Positions 11,522 to 20,957 of a DNA stretch of 41,718 nucleotides are shown here, in pieces (positions within the stretch are counted from its first letter, which is position 1; each line of letters opens with the position of its first letter). Source of the DNA: Nemertoderma westbladi (lineage: Eukaryota > Xenacoelomorpha > Nemertodermatida > Nemertodermatidae); assembly GCA_032718475.1 (NCBI GenBank), contig JAUCBJ010005473.1, forward strand, positions 1-41,718. Reading direction: 5' to 3'. Position numbers and translations under genes: made by a program. The notes beneath the pieces are model-generated. The model was not told the origin of the DNA, made no database searches, and was given only the letters and a program-made list of their open reading frames with translations.

Positions 11522-11612
11522 AGGCGCAGAAAGAGTCCCTCCCGTCACACAGACTGCAGCGGCCAAGAATGCAGTTAAGGCTGCATCTAGGTCCCTGAAC
11601 AGGCAGTACTTT
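11522..11612 (+). pseudogene. LINE A fragment (endonuclease-RT linker)
   Basis: About 90 bp closely match the linker of LINE A on the minus strand at about 28785-28870, including GGCGCAGAAAGAGTCCC and CTAGGTCCCTGAACAGGCAG. Both ends are truncated. The orientation is plus. Confidence 0.8.
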
Positions 11613-11848
11613 TATTCAATGTTATTTTAATTATTATCAAAATTAAAACTTTCCACATTTATACGAATATGTTTTAGGATTATAATCGTCTTCATATAAT
11701 ACACACAAAATAGGCCATGTAGCAAGTATCAATACAATTTAGTCTTATTAAGTCTCGTTTTAGTACAATAGTGAGGCTACTTAATGTACCAACCATCTGT
11801 CTATTATTACATTATAACTTAAATCCTTCTGACGATTTTCACAAATTA

Positions 11849-12082
11849 TTAAAGTTCACACGAGATGTTGACAGATTGGGCGTCTTGTTGGATGTAAAAG
11901 TCATCAGCAGTGGAATCCATAATATTGGGTATATTGTTCATCACAATACTTAAATCAAATTCATCGTCTTTAAGTGATGCTACATAAGCTGTGAATGATG
12001 ATGTCCCACCTGAGCTGCTATCTTTTAGTTGTTTGCAGCATCTTCGTAGAACTTCTACTCCTAATGTGTGAATAAGCGGATT
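11849..12082 (-). CDS. unidentified protein-coding exon, 3'-terminal
   Basis: On the minus strand 77 codons are open, ending in TAA at 11849-11851. Upstream in frame there is a stop before about 12090, but the sequence TACCAG directly before 12082 can serve as a splice acceptor, so a terminal exon beginning at codon AAT is plausible. The product starts NPLIHTLGVEVLRRCC, is hydrophilic, and has an acidic region (SLKDDEFDLSIVMNNI) before the end. I do not recognise it. The amino-acid composition looks like a real protein, and no other frame here is open over this length. It could be a host exon or a piece of a DNA transposon gene. No upstream exon was found. Confidence 0.45.
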   Translation of the reverse strand, partial: NPLIHTLGVEVLRRCCKQLKDSSSGGTSSFTAYVASLKDDEFDLSIVMNNIPNIMDSTADDFYIQQDAQSVNISCEL

Positions 12083-13300
12083 CTGGTAGGCCTTTTATGT
12101 AGTTTTTTTATAAAAAATTACCTCCCACAAATAAAAAAGTATGTTAATAAAATGGGCCTTCCGTTACCACTAACTGGAAGCCACAACATAAGTTAATGAT
12201 GCTAATGTATAAATACCATATATGCAATTTATACCCACTGTAACTGGGCTGTTCAAGATGTATCCATTTTTCCTTTCCTAAAATACTAAATGGACATTTA
12301 TTAAGTAATTAATTAAGTTCATAAGGAATTTAGGTAAGTTCAGTTTCAAATTCATAATTGCATGTTCTATATTCATAAAAAGCTTAAGGATAGAGGTTTT
12401 CACATACGCTGAGTTCATTGGTGCCATTCTGCCATTTATAATTTCATCTAACTTTATACAATGGGTGCACTATGGCAAGTAAACAACAACAAGTAGTAAC
12501 ATTTTTTCGAAAGGATTAATTAAATATCAGAATTGGTCGTTAACAATGTCAACTACTATGTTTTATTGTATGCTAAATTCGATGAAATTCGCATACATTT
12601 TCGAAATGTTTAAATTTTGGTATGACCTCCTACCGTGATAGGGTGCAGCACGAAAATTACATGTAGTGAAAAATTAAATATAAAATTATTTCAGGGACAG
12701 ATTTCGGCTCCAAAAACTATCTAATTGGCGAATTGGCGAATGAATATTTAGTCCATTGGGGCACCGCACCGAGATGCACGTAAAATACAAGAACAAGCAC
12801 TTTGTCGAGTTCAAGACGAGTTCAAAATAGTAACGAATGACAATTGTTAAAAAATAAGAAAATTTGTGGCTACCAGCAATTTTCGCAATTTGCTTCGTGC
12901 CGAAAAATAACCCTTCGCACGTCTGCGTGACCCTACAACATTTTCCATCATAATAACTACTATCAACCATGTCCATTAAACCCAATAGAGACCAAAATTA
13001 GGTAAAAATTGGTCTATTTTATTCTTAACATAAAGTGAATGCTACTTTCACTTTTCGTACAACATGTTGGGTCCCTAAAATTTGCCAATCACAATTAGCC
13101 ATTCAAAATAAATTATAGATGAACACAGTGAATTGAGAGAAAATATCCAATCGTAAAAAATGTTTCATTTTTTCATCGGACATCGTGAATAAAGAGAAGC
13201 ACCCACCGAAACGTTTTCTAATCGATTATATACTGTAGAGGGGAGGTCATTTCTGTTCTACTTGAATTCCCTAATTCAGATAAATATCATAATATATAAT
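12083..13300. other. non-coding AT-rich stretch
   Basis: No gene or repeat supported. A 99-codon open frame on the minus strand at 12686-12985 has no recognisable features and is treated as chance. Confidence 0.5.
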
Positions 13301-13359
13301 ATTTGGAAAATTTGGGAGAAAGTAATGTGTGGCACTCTATCAAAAATGGATACCATCTG

Positions 13360-13925
13360 CTCTCGGGGCAAATACCACACCCTGGTTTTCCGTTCCACAG
13401 CACAGGGTGGGTGTCGCAGTGGAGTCAGATATGAGGCCCATCACCCATATCTACTCTGGCTCACATGACCCACCATTGGCTGTGCAGCTCATCTGCTGGG
13501 TCATGCCCAGTACCCCTGCTGCCAGGTGCAGGTCGCAGGGAAGTGCACTCAGAGTGGACATGAGAACACTCTACTCCTAACCAGCCATTGGTAGATCACC
13601 ATCTATCTGCCTGGCCAGGCCATATACCCCTGCAGCCAAGTATATGGGTCCTTAATCCAGGACCAAGGGCGTCCTTATCCCAGAACGAAGGGGGTCCTAG
13701 TTACAGGACCAGATTTGCCATAGTAAGAGGGTCTATGCAGCCACAGTTGGCACCTCCTTTATGCTGCATGGAGGTGGCAAGTTTTCTTGATCAATAACCT
13801 AGAATACTATAATTCATAAATCAGAAACCAGAATACATCAGGATACCAATAGCATCAGGATACCAATAGCATCAGGATACCAATAGCATCAGGATACCAA
13901 TAGCATCAGGATACCAATAGCATCA
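13360..13925 (-). mobile_element. LINE A 5'-region insertion with 12-bp target duplication
   Basis: About 445 bp (13360-13806) match the region upstream of the LINE A endonuclease ORF at about 30215-30655 and 30995-31290. The left edge is CTCTCGGGGCAAATACCACA, the right edge GGCAAGTTTTCTTGATCAAT. It is followed by about 30 unique bases and a 17-bp tandem array. The flanking duplication GGATACCATCTG shows that this was inserted as a unit. It contains only the 5' region of the LINE, so it may be a non-autonomous derivative rather than an ordinary 5'-truncated copy. Confidence 0.75.
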
Positions 13926-13932
13926 GGATACC
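13837..13932. repeat. 17-bp tandem repeat, about 5.6 copies
   Basis: ATCAGGATACCAATAGC is repeated five times and then a partial copy runs into the target duplication. The unit contains GGATACCA, the start of the 12-bp target sequence, so the array may have formed at the insertion junction. Confidence 0.9.
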
Positions 13933-14046
13933 ATCTGGAAATCGGATTTGAAATACATACAAAGCTCAGATTAAAAAATAGACACAAAAAATGATACCAG
14001 CTAAACATGGACTGCTTTCAATAAGTCTATATTTCTACCTAACCAG

Positions 14047-14343
14047 TCAGTATTCATGAAAGGATGCAATAAAAGCCCTACCAGAACCCAAACCTGTGTC
14101 TCTACATTTACAACCGCAAAATTTACAACAAAATATCCTGTAAAGTTGTCGTGGTAGTTTTCTTCCTCTCGCCATACCGTATTGATAGAAATCCCTTCGA
14201 TTGAATCTCCTATAGCAGTAGAACCAAACCATCATAGCTATAAGTAAAGCCACGAGGCAAAGCATCGAGGCAGTGGGATTTAGTTTATCATTCTCAATCC
14301 AGGTATAGGTTATTATAGAAGAACCCTCGATATTTGATGTCAT
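14047..14343 (-). CDS. possible small single-pass membrane protein
   Basis: A 98-codon open frame with ATG at 14343. The product has a short N-terminal region with a tryptophan and acidic residues, one clear hydrophobic segment at about residues 25-43 (SMLCLVALLIAMMVWFYCY), then a strongly basic stretch and a cysteine cluster (CCKFCGCKC). By the positive-inside rule the N-terminus would face outside and the Cys-rich tail the cytosol, where the cysteines could be acylated. I do not recognise a family. The start lies only 10 bp from the edge of the fold-back element, so upstream exons or the promoter may have been displaced. It may also be a chance frame. Confidence 0.4.
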   Translation of the reverse strand: MTSNIEGSSIITYTWIENDKLNPTASMLCLVALLIAMMVWFYCYRRFNRRDFYQYGMARGRKLPRQLYRIFCCKFCGCKCRDTGLGSGRAFIASFHEY

Positions 14344-14421
14344 GTTATTTCCAGTCCTACTAAAAACCGCAATTTACGCAACTAACCGCAATTTACCGCA
14401 ACTAGTTATTATTTTCAAGCA

Positions 14422-14494
14422 GCCGCATGGTCTAGTGGTGACATTCCTGGGCTTCCTAATAGGAGGCCCTGGTTCGATCCCCAGATGGGGCAGC
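14422..14494 (+). ncRNA. tRNA-like sequence (SINE head), left arm
   Basis: A possible 7-bp acceptor (GCCGCAT with ATGGGGC, one mismatch), an A box TGGTCTAGTGG (14428-14438) and an exact B box GGTTCGATCCC (14471-14481). The anticodon arm does not fold normally, and the T stem has lost a base. It is therefore a tRNA-derived pol III promoter rather than a working tRNA. Confidence 0.7.
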
Positions 14495-14639
14495 ACTGTT
14501 TGTGCAGTGTTTTAAAAACGACACACTGATGGTACGTACTAAAAGGTAGACAGACCGACCTATACTGAGCCACGTGCTTAACATGTTGCTCTGCATTTCA
14601 TTGTTTGTTATACGTCGACCTTTTAAATTAAATTGAAAG

Positions 14640-14940
14640 GTCGGTGTAGTTCTTTCTATATTGCATATTTATAGGTCGGCATAGGCCGGTGTAGTTCTGT
14701 ATTGCATTGTTATAGCGTGTTATAGGTCGGTATAGGCCGGAGTAGTTCTGTATTGCATTGTTATAACTTGTTATAGGTCGGTATACGCCGGTGCAGTTCT
14801 GTATTGCATTGTTATAGCTTGTTATAGGTCGGTACAGGCCGGTGTAGTTCTGTATTGCATTGTTATAGCTTGTTATAGGTCGGTATAGGCCGGTGCAGTT
14901 CTGTATTGCATTGTTATAGCTTGATATAGGTCGGTATACC
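14640..14940. repeat. 51-bp tandem repeat, about 5.5 copies
   Basis: The unit ATTGCATTGTTATAGCTTGT continues as TATAGGTCGGTATAGGCCGG and TGTAGTTCTGT, 51 bp in all, with a few substitutions between units. It forms the centre of the fold-back element. Confidence 0.9.
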
Positions 14941-15054
14941 TTTTAGTAATGTTATAAATACTCTCATCCTCATGTAATCATAATTGGTTTTATATTGATC
15001 ACATTCCAGAATGAATTATAACTTTTGTTGTTTTTAAAACCCTGCAAAAACAGC

Positions 15055-15127
15055 GTAGCCTGGTCATGGGATCGAACCAGGGCCTCCTAATTGGAAGATC
15101 AGGAATATCACCTCTAGACCATGCGGC
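15055..15127 (-). ncRNA. tRNA-like sequence (SINE head), right arm
   Basis: Inverted counterpart of 14422-14494. On the minus strand it has GCCGCATGGTCTAGAGGTG with the A box, and the B box GGTTCGATCCC (15068-15078). The two heads point toward each other. Confidence 0.7.
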
Positions 15128-15479
15128 TGATTAAAAATAACAACTAGTTATTGTAAATTGCGGTAAGTTCCGTTAATTTCGGTTTTCAATAGGACTCTGA
15201 TATTTCTTCAAGTTTAAAGTTTCTTGTAATGAGCTAATATGAATTGAGAGAGTTGTCCTATTGTATTCCCTCAGTATCGCCACTCCTTTAATAATATTAA
15301 ATATCAATATGTTATTATTTATATTTCAGATTTACACGGCTGGTATCAAACCATTAATATCATTGATATAAAAGTATTTTAACTAAATAAAATCTAATAA
15401 TAATGTACCGGTAATTAATTGAAAATTACATTTATTTATCGGCATGGAGCGATACAATAAGAAATAATTAACTATTTTA

Positions 15480-16091
15480 TCAAAATAAATAAAAGATATA
15501 GAGTTTAATTATAATAATAACTATAGTATATACTACAAATCTTTTATCAAACACAGTTCCATTTTTGTTTGAATGAAAGGGTAAGTTTAAATTTTGGTAG
15601 GGCTTAGATATGTTATGTATGTATTTGTAAAAATAAATTAAAGCGAAATATTCTCGTTGGGCAGATAATAATGGGACCTTAGCTTTTTGTCGAAGTTCTG
15701 TGCCTGTCGTGTCCCTTATTTTTTTTCCAAATATTATGCGAAGTGCATAATTTTGTACCTTTTCAAATTTATACAGTATGTCTTTGTAACCATGTTTTCC
15801 ATGCAATGATACCAGTAATTGACTACAGTAGTTATGATATGGTAATGTTAGAGCTTTGTATATATTTAATTTGGTTCTATTAGTTAATTGCCCCTTAATA
15901 CTGCGTAAACTAGAAATGCTCAAGGTCATCTTTTGTAATATATTATCTATATAATTCTTCCATTGTAATTTGTTATCTATTTCTACTCCTAAGTACTTTA
16001 CTGATTTTGATTGGCTTATCGGTATTGCAGTTCCAACATTTAGTTCTATTTGTTCAGGTGTGTTGAGATGGGTGACAGTGAAGACCCACAC
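15480..16091 (-). pseudogene. LINE reverse transcriptase C-terminal fragment (CR1/Jockey-like)
   Basis: A 203-codon open frame. The motif SVKYLGVEIDNKLQWKNYI is the conserved 'YLGV-D--L-W--HI' block just after the RT palm in CR1/Jockey-type LINEs. It is followed by a thumb-like region (NIYKALTLPYHNYC) and a C-terminal tail with VQNYALRIIFG. The catalytic FADD motif and everything upstream are missing. The frame is intact over about 200 codons, so this copy is younger than the other RT scraps here. Clade assignment is by motif memory. Confidence 0.8.
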
Positions 16092-16299
16092 GAGTGGGAG
16101 GCCCCCTAACCACAGGAGAAGTGAAGATCTATCGGGGTATTAGCCATCATCAATACAGAGACCCACTGGATCGATGGTACAGTAGGTGGAGCCTCTGGAA
16201 CGATGTGTCCAAAGGGGAACGCATTACTGCCAAGGCAATGGCATGCATGCCTAATCTTGAGGTGTTTACATGTCTGTTAATAATCTCTGGTCATCACAT

Positions 16300-16435
16300 A
16301 CATTGGTGCAGAAAGCGGAATCATTCGCCAGCGAAACATCTTAAAAATATAAACTTTGCTGATTACTTTGGATTCAGATCTGTCAAAGACGTTGGAGAGG
16401 AAGCAAAATTTGTTACAGAGCTCAGAATAATTTAA
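16300..16435 (+). pseudogene. LINE B RT palm fragment with altered catalytic motif
   Basis: Inside the open frame 16094-16435 the segment HSPAKHLKNINFADYFGFRS aligns with PAKYLTDLDFADDLGVLSES of LINE A. It therefore contains the RT catalytic motif with the second aspartate replaced by tyrosine (FADY). LINE B resumes at 17078 after about 640 bp of unrelated sequence. Confidence 0.6.
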
Positions 16436-17077
16436 TTTAAAAATTGATTATTTTGTTTATAGAAATAATACCACGCAGACTGTCAGTTAACAGTGATTCT
16501 GACCAGCCAGTAATCAATAGAAATCACCTAATTTATCTGGTGAGTCTGTACCTGTCGGTTTGTCGACTCCTCTATCGGGCGGTCATTGATTGGATATTAT
16601 TATATATCCTTTTATAGAAAAAAAAAACATGAGATGGATAGTAGAGCGATAATATAAAAAGTTCGGAGTGTGACACGTTCGTGCAATCTTCTTCTGAGTA
16701 TACGGAAACCTGAGGATCTATAGTTCACAATGATAGATATTTCATGTAAATAACCAGTGATAATAATGTTTTAATAAACATCGAGGACTGGGCAGCCAAA
16801 AACTTTACTTCACTTCCTTATTCTCAAGGATACTTGAGTTGATAACATTGCCGAACTTGGAAAGTGAATGCCTGTCCTGACTACTTTATTTTTGACGTTT
16901 TTTAGTGCATTGCACTATAGTGCCAATGGAACATGGACAATGGAACCATGGCATGTAAGTATTAGATGGTTTGTAGGATATAATATTCTAATTATATATT
17001 AAGTCGTACCACTTTACTGATGACATCACCCTATGGTTTCTATGGAAACGGTGGAAACAGCTACCTACAAGGTTAGG
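16436..17077. other. unexplained insert between two LINE B parts
   Basis: No ORF, terminal inverted repeat or target duplication is obvious. It contains a poly-A run (about 16619-16628). Confidence 0.5.
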
Positions 17078-17703
17078 TTGGATTGCATATAAATGCTACC
17101 AAAACCGAATTCATGACCTTTAATGTTGATGGAAACTTGACAACCATTGATAATAATCAACTAAGGAAGGTCGATGACTTCCAGTACCTTGGATCATGGA
17201 TAGAGAGTAGCAAAAAGGACATAGAAGTTAGGAAAGCAAAGGCTTGGGTAGCTCTATCAAAAATGGATACCATCTGGAAATCAGATCTCTCCGGGCACCT
17301 GAAGACTAAGTTCTTTCGAGCCACAGTGGAAAGTGTATTTTTGTACGGGGGTGAGACCTGGACACTGACTAAATCACTTGAATAACGAATTGATAGTTGC
17401 TACACTATACTACTAAGGGCAGCCCTAAACATCAGCTGGAGACAACACATGACAAACACCGAGCTTTATGGCACAATACCACCTGTATCAACCACCATCC
17501 GTGAACGCAGATTAAGATTCAGAGGGCACTGCTGGCGAAGTAAAGACGAGGTCATACCAGATCTACTTTTCTGGCAACTAATAAAAGGAAAGCGTACCCG
17601 TGGACAACCGGCCATAACATATGTCGATCAACTCGGGCGATTTGGGAAGCCTGGAATGATCTCATTTCCACTGTCCGAGCTCGCTCGACCTAGCAGAATA
17701 TAG
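17078..17703 (+). pseudogene. LINE B reverse transcriptase C-terminal part, one stop
   Basis: The frame encodes HINATKTEFMTFN, FQYLGSWI, then KMDTIWKSDL and LYGGETWTLTKSLE. It stops at TAA 17383-17385 and continues in the same frame with RRLRFRGHCWRSKDE and KRTRGQPAITYVDQL. This is the RT-thumb to C-terminal region of an APE-type LINE of the kind widespread in invertebrates ('GHCWRS--E' type). Only one disabling change is visible, so the copy is fairly recent. It is related to but distinct from LINE A. Confidence 0.85.
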
Positions 17704-17749
17704 AAAATAAAATAAAAATATTACAATAAGTATATCATTTAATATTTGT

Positions 17750-18300
17750 TTTTATTTATTTATTAAGTAAATAAAAAATATGATTATTGAAAAATTAACA
17801 ACTCGAAAACTCTAAGCAGATATTTGATAATATACAAATTTCCGAAATTAAATTAAAACTTGAAACGCCAATGTAATAAATAGGTAACTAGAAATTTCCG
17901 AACTGGAACTGGAAACTAATTTGTTGAGAAAATAAAAGATTTTGCACAAATGATGAGCGTTAAGTATAGAATGGTTTTTAATTTCCTAAAACTCGAAAAT
18001 AATCTCTAATTAGAAATTTCGAAAATGAATCTGGAAATTACTTTATTGTGATAAAGAAAGATTGTAAGCAAATGTCACTACTAAATATTTGTTTAATTTC
18101 CTATAACTAGAAGCTAATCTTAAATTACAAAAAATATCCAAAATTAAACCAGAAATAATTATCTTTGATATGAAACCGGTAGTATGATTGAATATCTTCT
18201 ATAATAGAAGATGTTAAATAAAAGTCACGACGCACAGAATGGTTAATTACTTTCTTAAAACGGAAGATAATTCCTAATTACAAACGTCCTGATGATGATA
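17750..18300. repeat. degenerate AT-rich tandem repeat, about 110-130 bp
   Basis: The phrase TTTCCTAAAACTCGAAAATAATC...TAATTAGAAATTTC recurs with changes at about 17805, 17975, 18095 and 18250. No coding content seen. Confidence 0.55.
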
Positions 18301-18317
18301 ATAATCTGCTCGAACTA

Positions 18318-19199
18318 ATGTGCAGCGCAGGCAGACCCGGCAACATAGCGCCCCCTACCGACGGACCCAGAAACATAGAGCCCTCTACCGGCGGACCTGT
18401 CAACATAGCGCCCCCTACCGGCGGACCCAGCAACATAGAGTCTCCTACCTGCGGACCCAGGAACATAGCGCCCCCTACCGGCAGACCCGGCAAAATAGCG
18501 CCCCCTACCGACGGACCCAGCAACATATCGCCCCCTACCAGCAGATCCGGCAACATAGCGCCCCCTACCGACGGACCCAGTAACATATCTTCCCCTACAG
18601 ACGGACCCAGTAACATAGAGTCTCCTACCTGCGGACTCAGCAACATAGCGCCCCCTACCGGCAGACCCAGCAACATAGCGCCCCCTACCGGCAGACCCAG
18701 CAACATAGCGCCCCCTACCGATGGACCCAGCAACATCGAGTCTCCTACCTGCGGACCCAGGAAACATAGCGCCCCCTACCAGCAGACCCGTCAACATAGC
18801 GCCCCCTACCGACGGACCCAGCAACATCGAGTCTCCTACCTGCGGACCCAGGAAACATAGCGCCCCCTACCGGTGGACCCGGCAACATAGCGCCCCCTAC
18901 CGGCGGACCCGGCAACATAGCGCCCCCTACCGGCGGACCCGGCAACATAGCGACCCCTACCGACAGACCCGGCAACGTAGCGCCCCCTAACGGCGGACCC
19001 AGCAAACTTGCGCCCCCTAGCGGCGGACCTGTCAACATAGCGCACCCCACCGGCAGACCCGGTAACATAGCGCCCCCCACCGGAGGACCCAGCAACATAG
19101 AGCCCCCTACTGGCGGACCCAGCAACATAGCGCCCCCTACCGGTGGACCTGTCAACATAGCGCCCCCTACTGACGGACCTGTCAACATAGTGCCCCCAG
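18318..19199. repeat. 30-bp GC-rich minisatellite with CTCF-like core
   Basis: About 29 units of the type GACCCAGCAACATAGCGCCC + CCTACCGGCG. Two one-base insertions (about 18763 and 18853) shift the register. A variant unit with AGTCTCCTACCTGC recurs at intervals, hinting at a higher-order repeat. Because 30 is a multiple of three and the unit lacks stops in several frames, long open frames appear on both strands. This is a consequence of the period and does not show coding. The minus strand of 16 units contains AGGGGGCGCTA exactly, the core of the animal CTCF motif. The array is sharply GC-rich in an AT-rich setting. Confidence 0.95.
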
Positions 19200-19261
19200 A
19201 TCTCATGGTGTGTCATAAACTTACCCTGTTCATCCCTATTCAATGTCCTTGAGCTTTGAGG

Positions 19262-19575
19262 AATATCATTGGCTGTCCACCATGTCTAATCTCATCAAAA
19301 GCAACCACAGCACATACAAGTGCAGACTGATTCTGCTGGCAGAAACAGAGTCCAGCAAGTTCCAATCAGCATAACTGCAGGGTGATGCTGGGTCTTTTCT
19401 ATGAGATGTTGCATATGAACTGTTGTAGAACACCTCATTGCTTATGTACGCATCATAGACGATGTTGTCCACCCTGAACAGCATCCTGGGGTACCCATAT
19501 AACTGGTCTCTTTAGCAATTAGAGCCCAGCATGTGAGGCCATAAATCTGCACAGGCTCCACTGCTGCAGAGGAAA
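19262..19575 (-). pseudogene. LINE A 3'-end fragment, degraded
   Basis: Minus-strand coding traces match LINE A: a Y-G-x-x-CWAL motif near 19530 and RMLFRVDNIVYDAYISNEVFYN at about 19415-19490, corresponding to RMLRRVHCVKYNTHISNQTLYN at 9529. Several frame changes follow. It lies directly after the minisatellite. Confidence 0.7.
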
Positions 19576-20957
19576 AGGCGTACCTATTACTTTAATTAAA
19601 AGATCCAATTAGAATATTACTGACGATAGTATAATACGGAGTATATATTTTAGTAATGGAGTATAATAAGATCAATTACAGAGATAGTGAGAAACTGTCT
19701 ATGTAGTCTTCATAGAAGAGTAGACAAGTCCTCCAATGAAATAGTTGCAATGATTCGCGCAGTTTGTCGTCCATCGTCTACTATATTTGCAACATATTGT
19801 AGAATTTGTCGTGTCACCAAAGTGTAATTATTGTTTTTTAGTTATATACTTTACCTTAGGCCTACACACTATATAACATTATTTCAGGACCCTACATTAT
19901 TTATTATCCTGGTGCTAATTTTTATTAGTTACGATTTTAGATATGGCATTTTTTAGCTGAATTAAAAATTATTATTAATACAAGTCTTTAATTTCAGTTT
20001 TGCGGACAAGATGTGATTGTTGGAGATATAAATCCAACATCAAACTATAGAGCTGCATAAACAAAGGATTATGCTGCCCTATCAGATATACCGTAGGCTA
20101 CTTGAAGGATCGCATTGCCTTGCCATCTTTGGAAGTTCAGCTCTTATTTGTATTTTTGAACTTAGGCCGCTTAATAATGCCAGAATGGTAATTTTTACGA
20201 CATTCCATTGAGTCACCTGAAATCACCTGAAATTTCTAAGAAATCTACTGGACTACTACCGACTACTGTACTACCGACTACTACAGACTACTACCGACTA
20301 CTACCAGCGTGGGTTAAAGGCATGACTGATTTATCATTCGGGTCGTTCTAAAAAGTTCATTATATGCTGAATATATTACTACTCAGCACTGTAAACACAC
20401 CTTTTCAGTGGCATGCAAAAATATAACGCAATATTGCATGCATACAGGTATGATTAAGGGGGGGGGGGGGGTGGGGGGTTCACCCGCACTAGAGATATTT
20501 TGCCATTTTTGGAATTAGCGCCGAAAATTAGCCTATAGGTATTAAATCCGCAATAGAAGATCATTTTTAAACATTTTAACAGATTTTCACTTATTTCGAG
20601 ATCCATATCTCGAGAAGTAAGACAGATTAGGCTAAACGGTTTTCATATTGAACATAACTTTTTCATATTTAACTGGGTGGCAAATTCAACCAGGAACTCT
20701 GATCTGAAACCGGAAACAGAAATTCGCAATAAAGTACAGAAATTAGTAACTAGGGACTGAAATTGGTAAATGGAGTATATTGAGTATATATAATGGAGTA
20801 GATTGGTAACCAGGTGCATGTAACTGATCAATTTGAACCTGAGCTAAAATCAGTAACCGGGAAATGTAAACCCAAACAGAAATTCGTCTTTTCATTACTT
20901 GAAAAATTAAAATATACAGTTTTTGAATATCAAACGTTGGAATGTATAAGGTTTACA
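19576..20957. other. non-coding stretch with poly-G tract
   Basis: No gene supported. Short CTACTACCGA repeats lie at 20245-20305. A G-rich run (G14 T G6) lies at 20458-20478. Confidence 0.6.

Larger units (their letters stand above)
13305..13965 (+). pseudogene. LINE B fragment, split by an insertion
   Basis: The bases before 13360 and after 13925 together match the LINE B sequence at 17253-17290 (CTCTATCAAAAATGGATACC and ATCTGGAAATC, coding ALSKMDTIWKSD). A 566-bp insertion separates them, flanked by the 12-bp duplication GGATACCATCTG (13348-13359 and 13926-13937). Confidence 0.75.
14353..15196. mobile_element. fold-back element with tRNA-like arms
   Basis: An 844-bp unit with long inverted repeats. 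The outer ends read AGTCCTACTAAAAACCGC (14353) and, inverted, GCGGTTTT-like to AGGACT (15196). The arms extend inward for roughly 200 bp, past a tRNA-like sequence in each arm and on to the shared ACTAAAAGGTA...GACCGACCTATA segment. The centre is a 51-bp tandem repeat. No ORF is present, so it is non-autonomous. No target duplication is clear. It resembles a fold-back or MITE-type element, or two SINE heads joined in inverted orientation. Confidence 0.7.

Noticed and set aside
12686-12985. 99-codon minus-strand ORF
   Set aside because: No domain, no membrane or signal pattern that makes sense, no splice context, AT-rich surroundings.
14422-14494. Functional tRNA gene
   Set aside because: The B box and A box are good, but the anticodon arm does not fold and the T stem has lost a base. 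The inverted partner shows that it is part of a repeat.
18278-19243. Long open frames on both strands (135-180 codons) with Gly/Pro-rich 10-residue repeats
   Set aside because: They all arise from the 30-bp minisatellite. A period divisible by three keeps several frames open at once, and two one-base insertions break the repeat phase. No start context, domain or non-repetitive flank supports coding.
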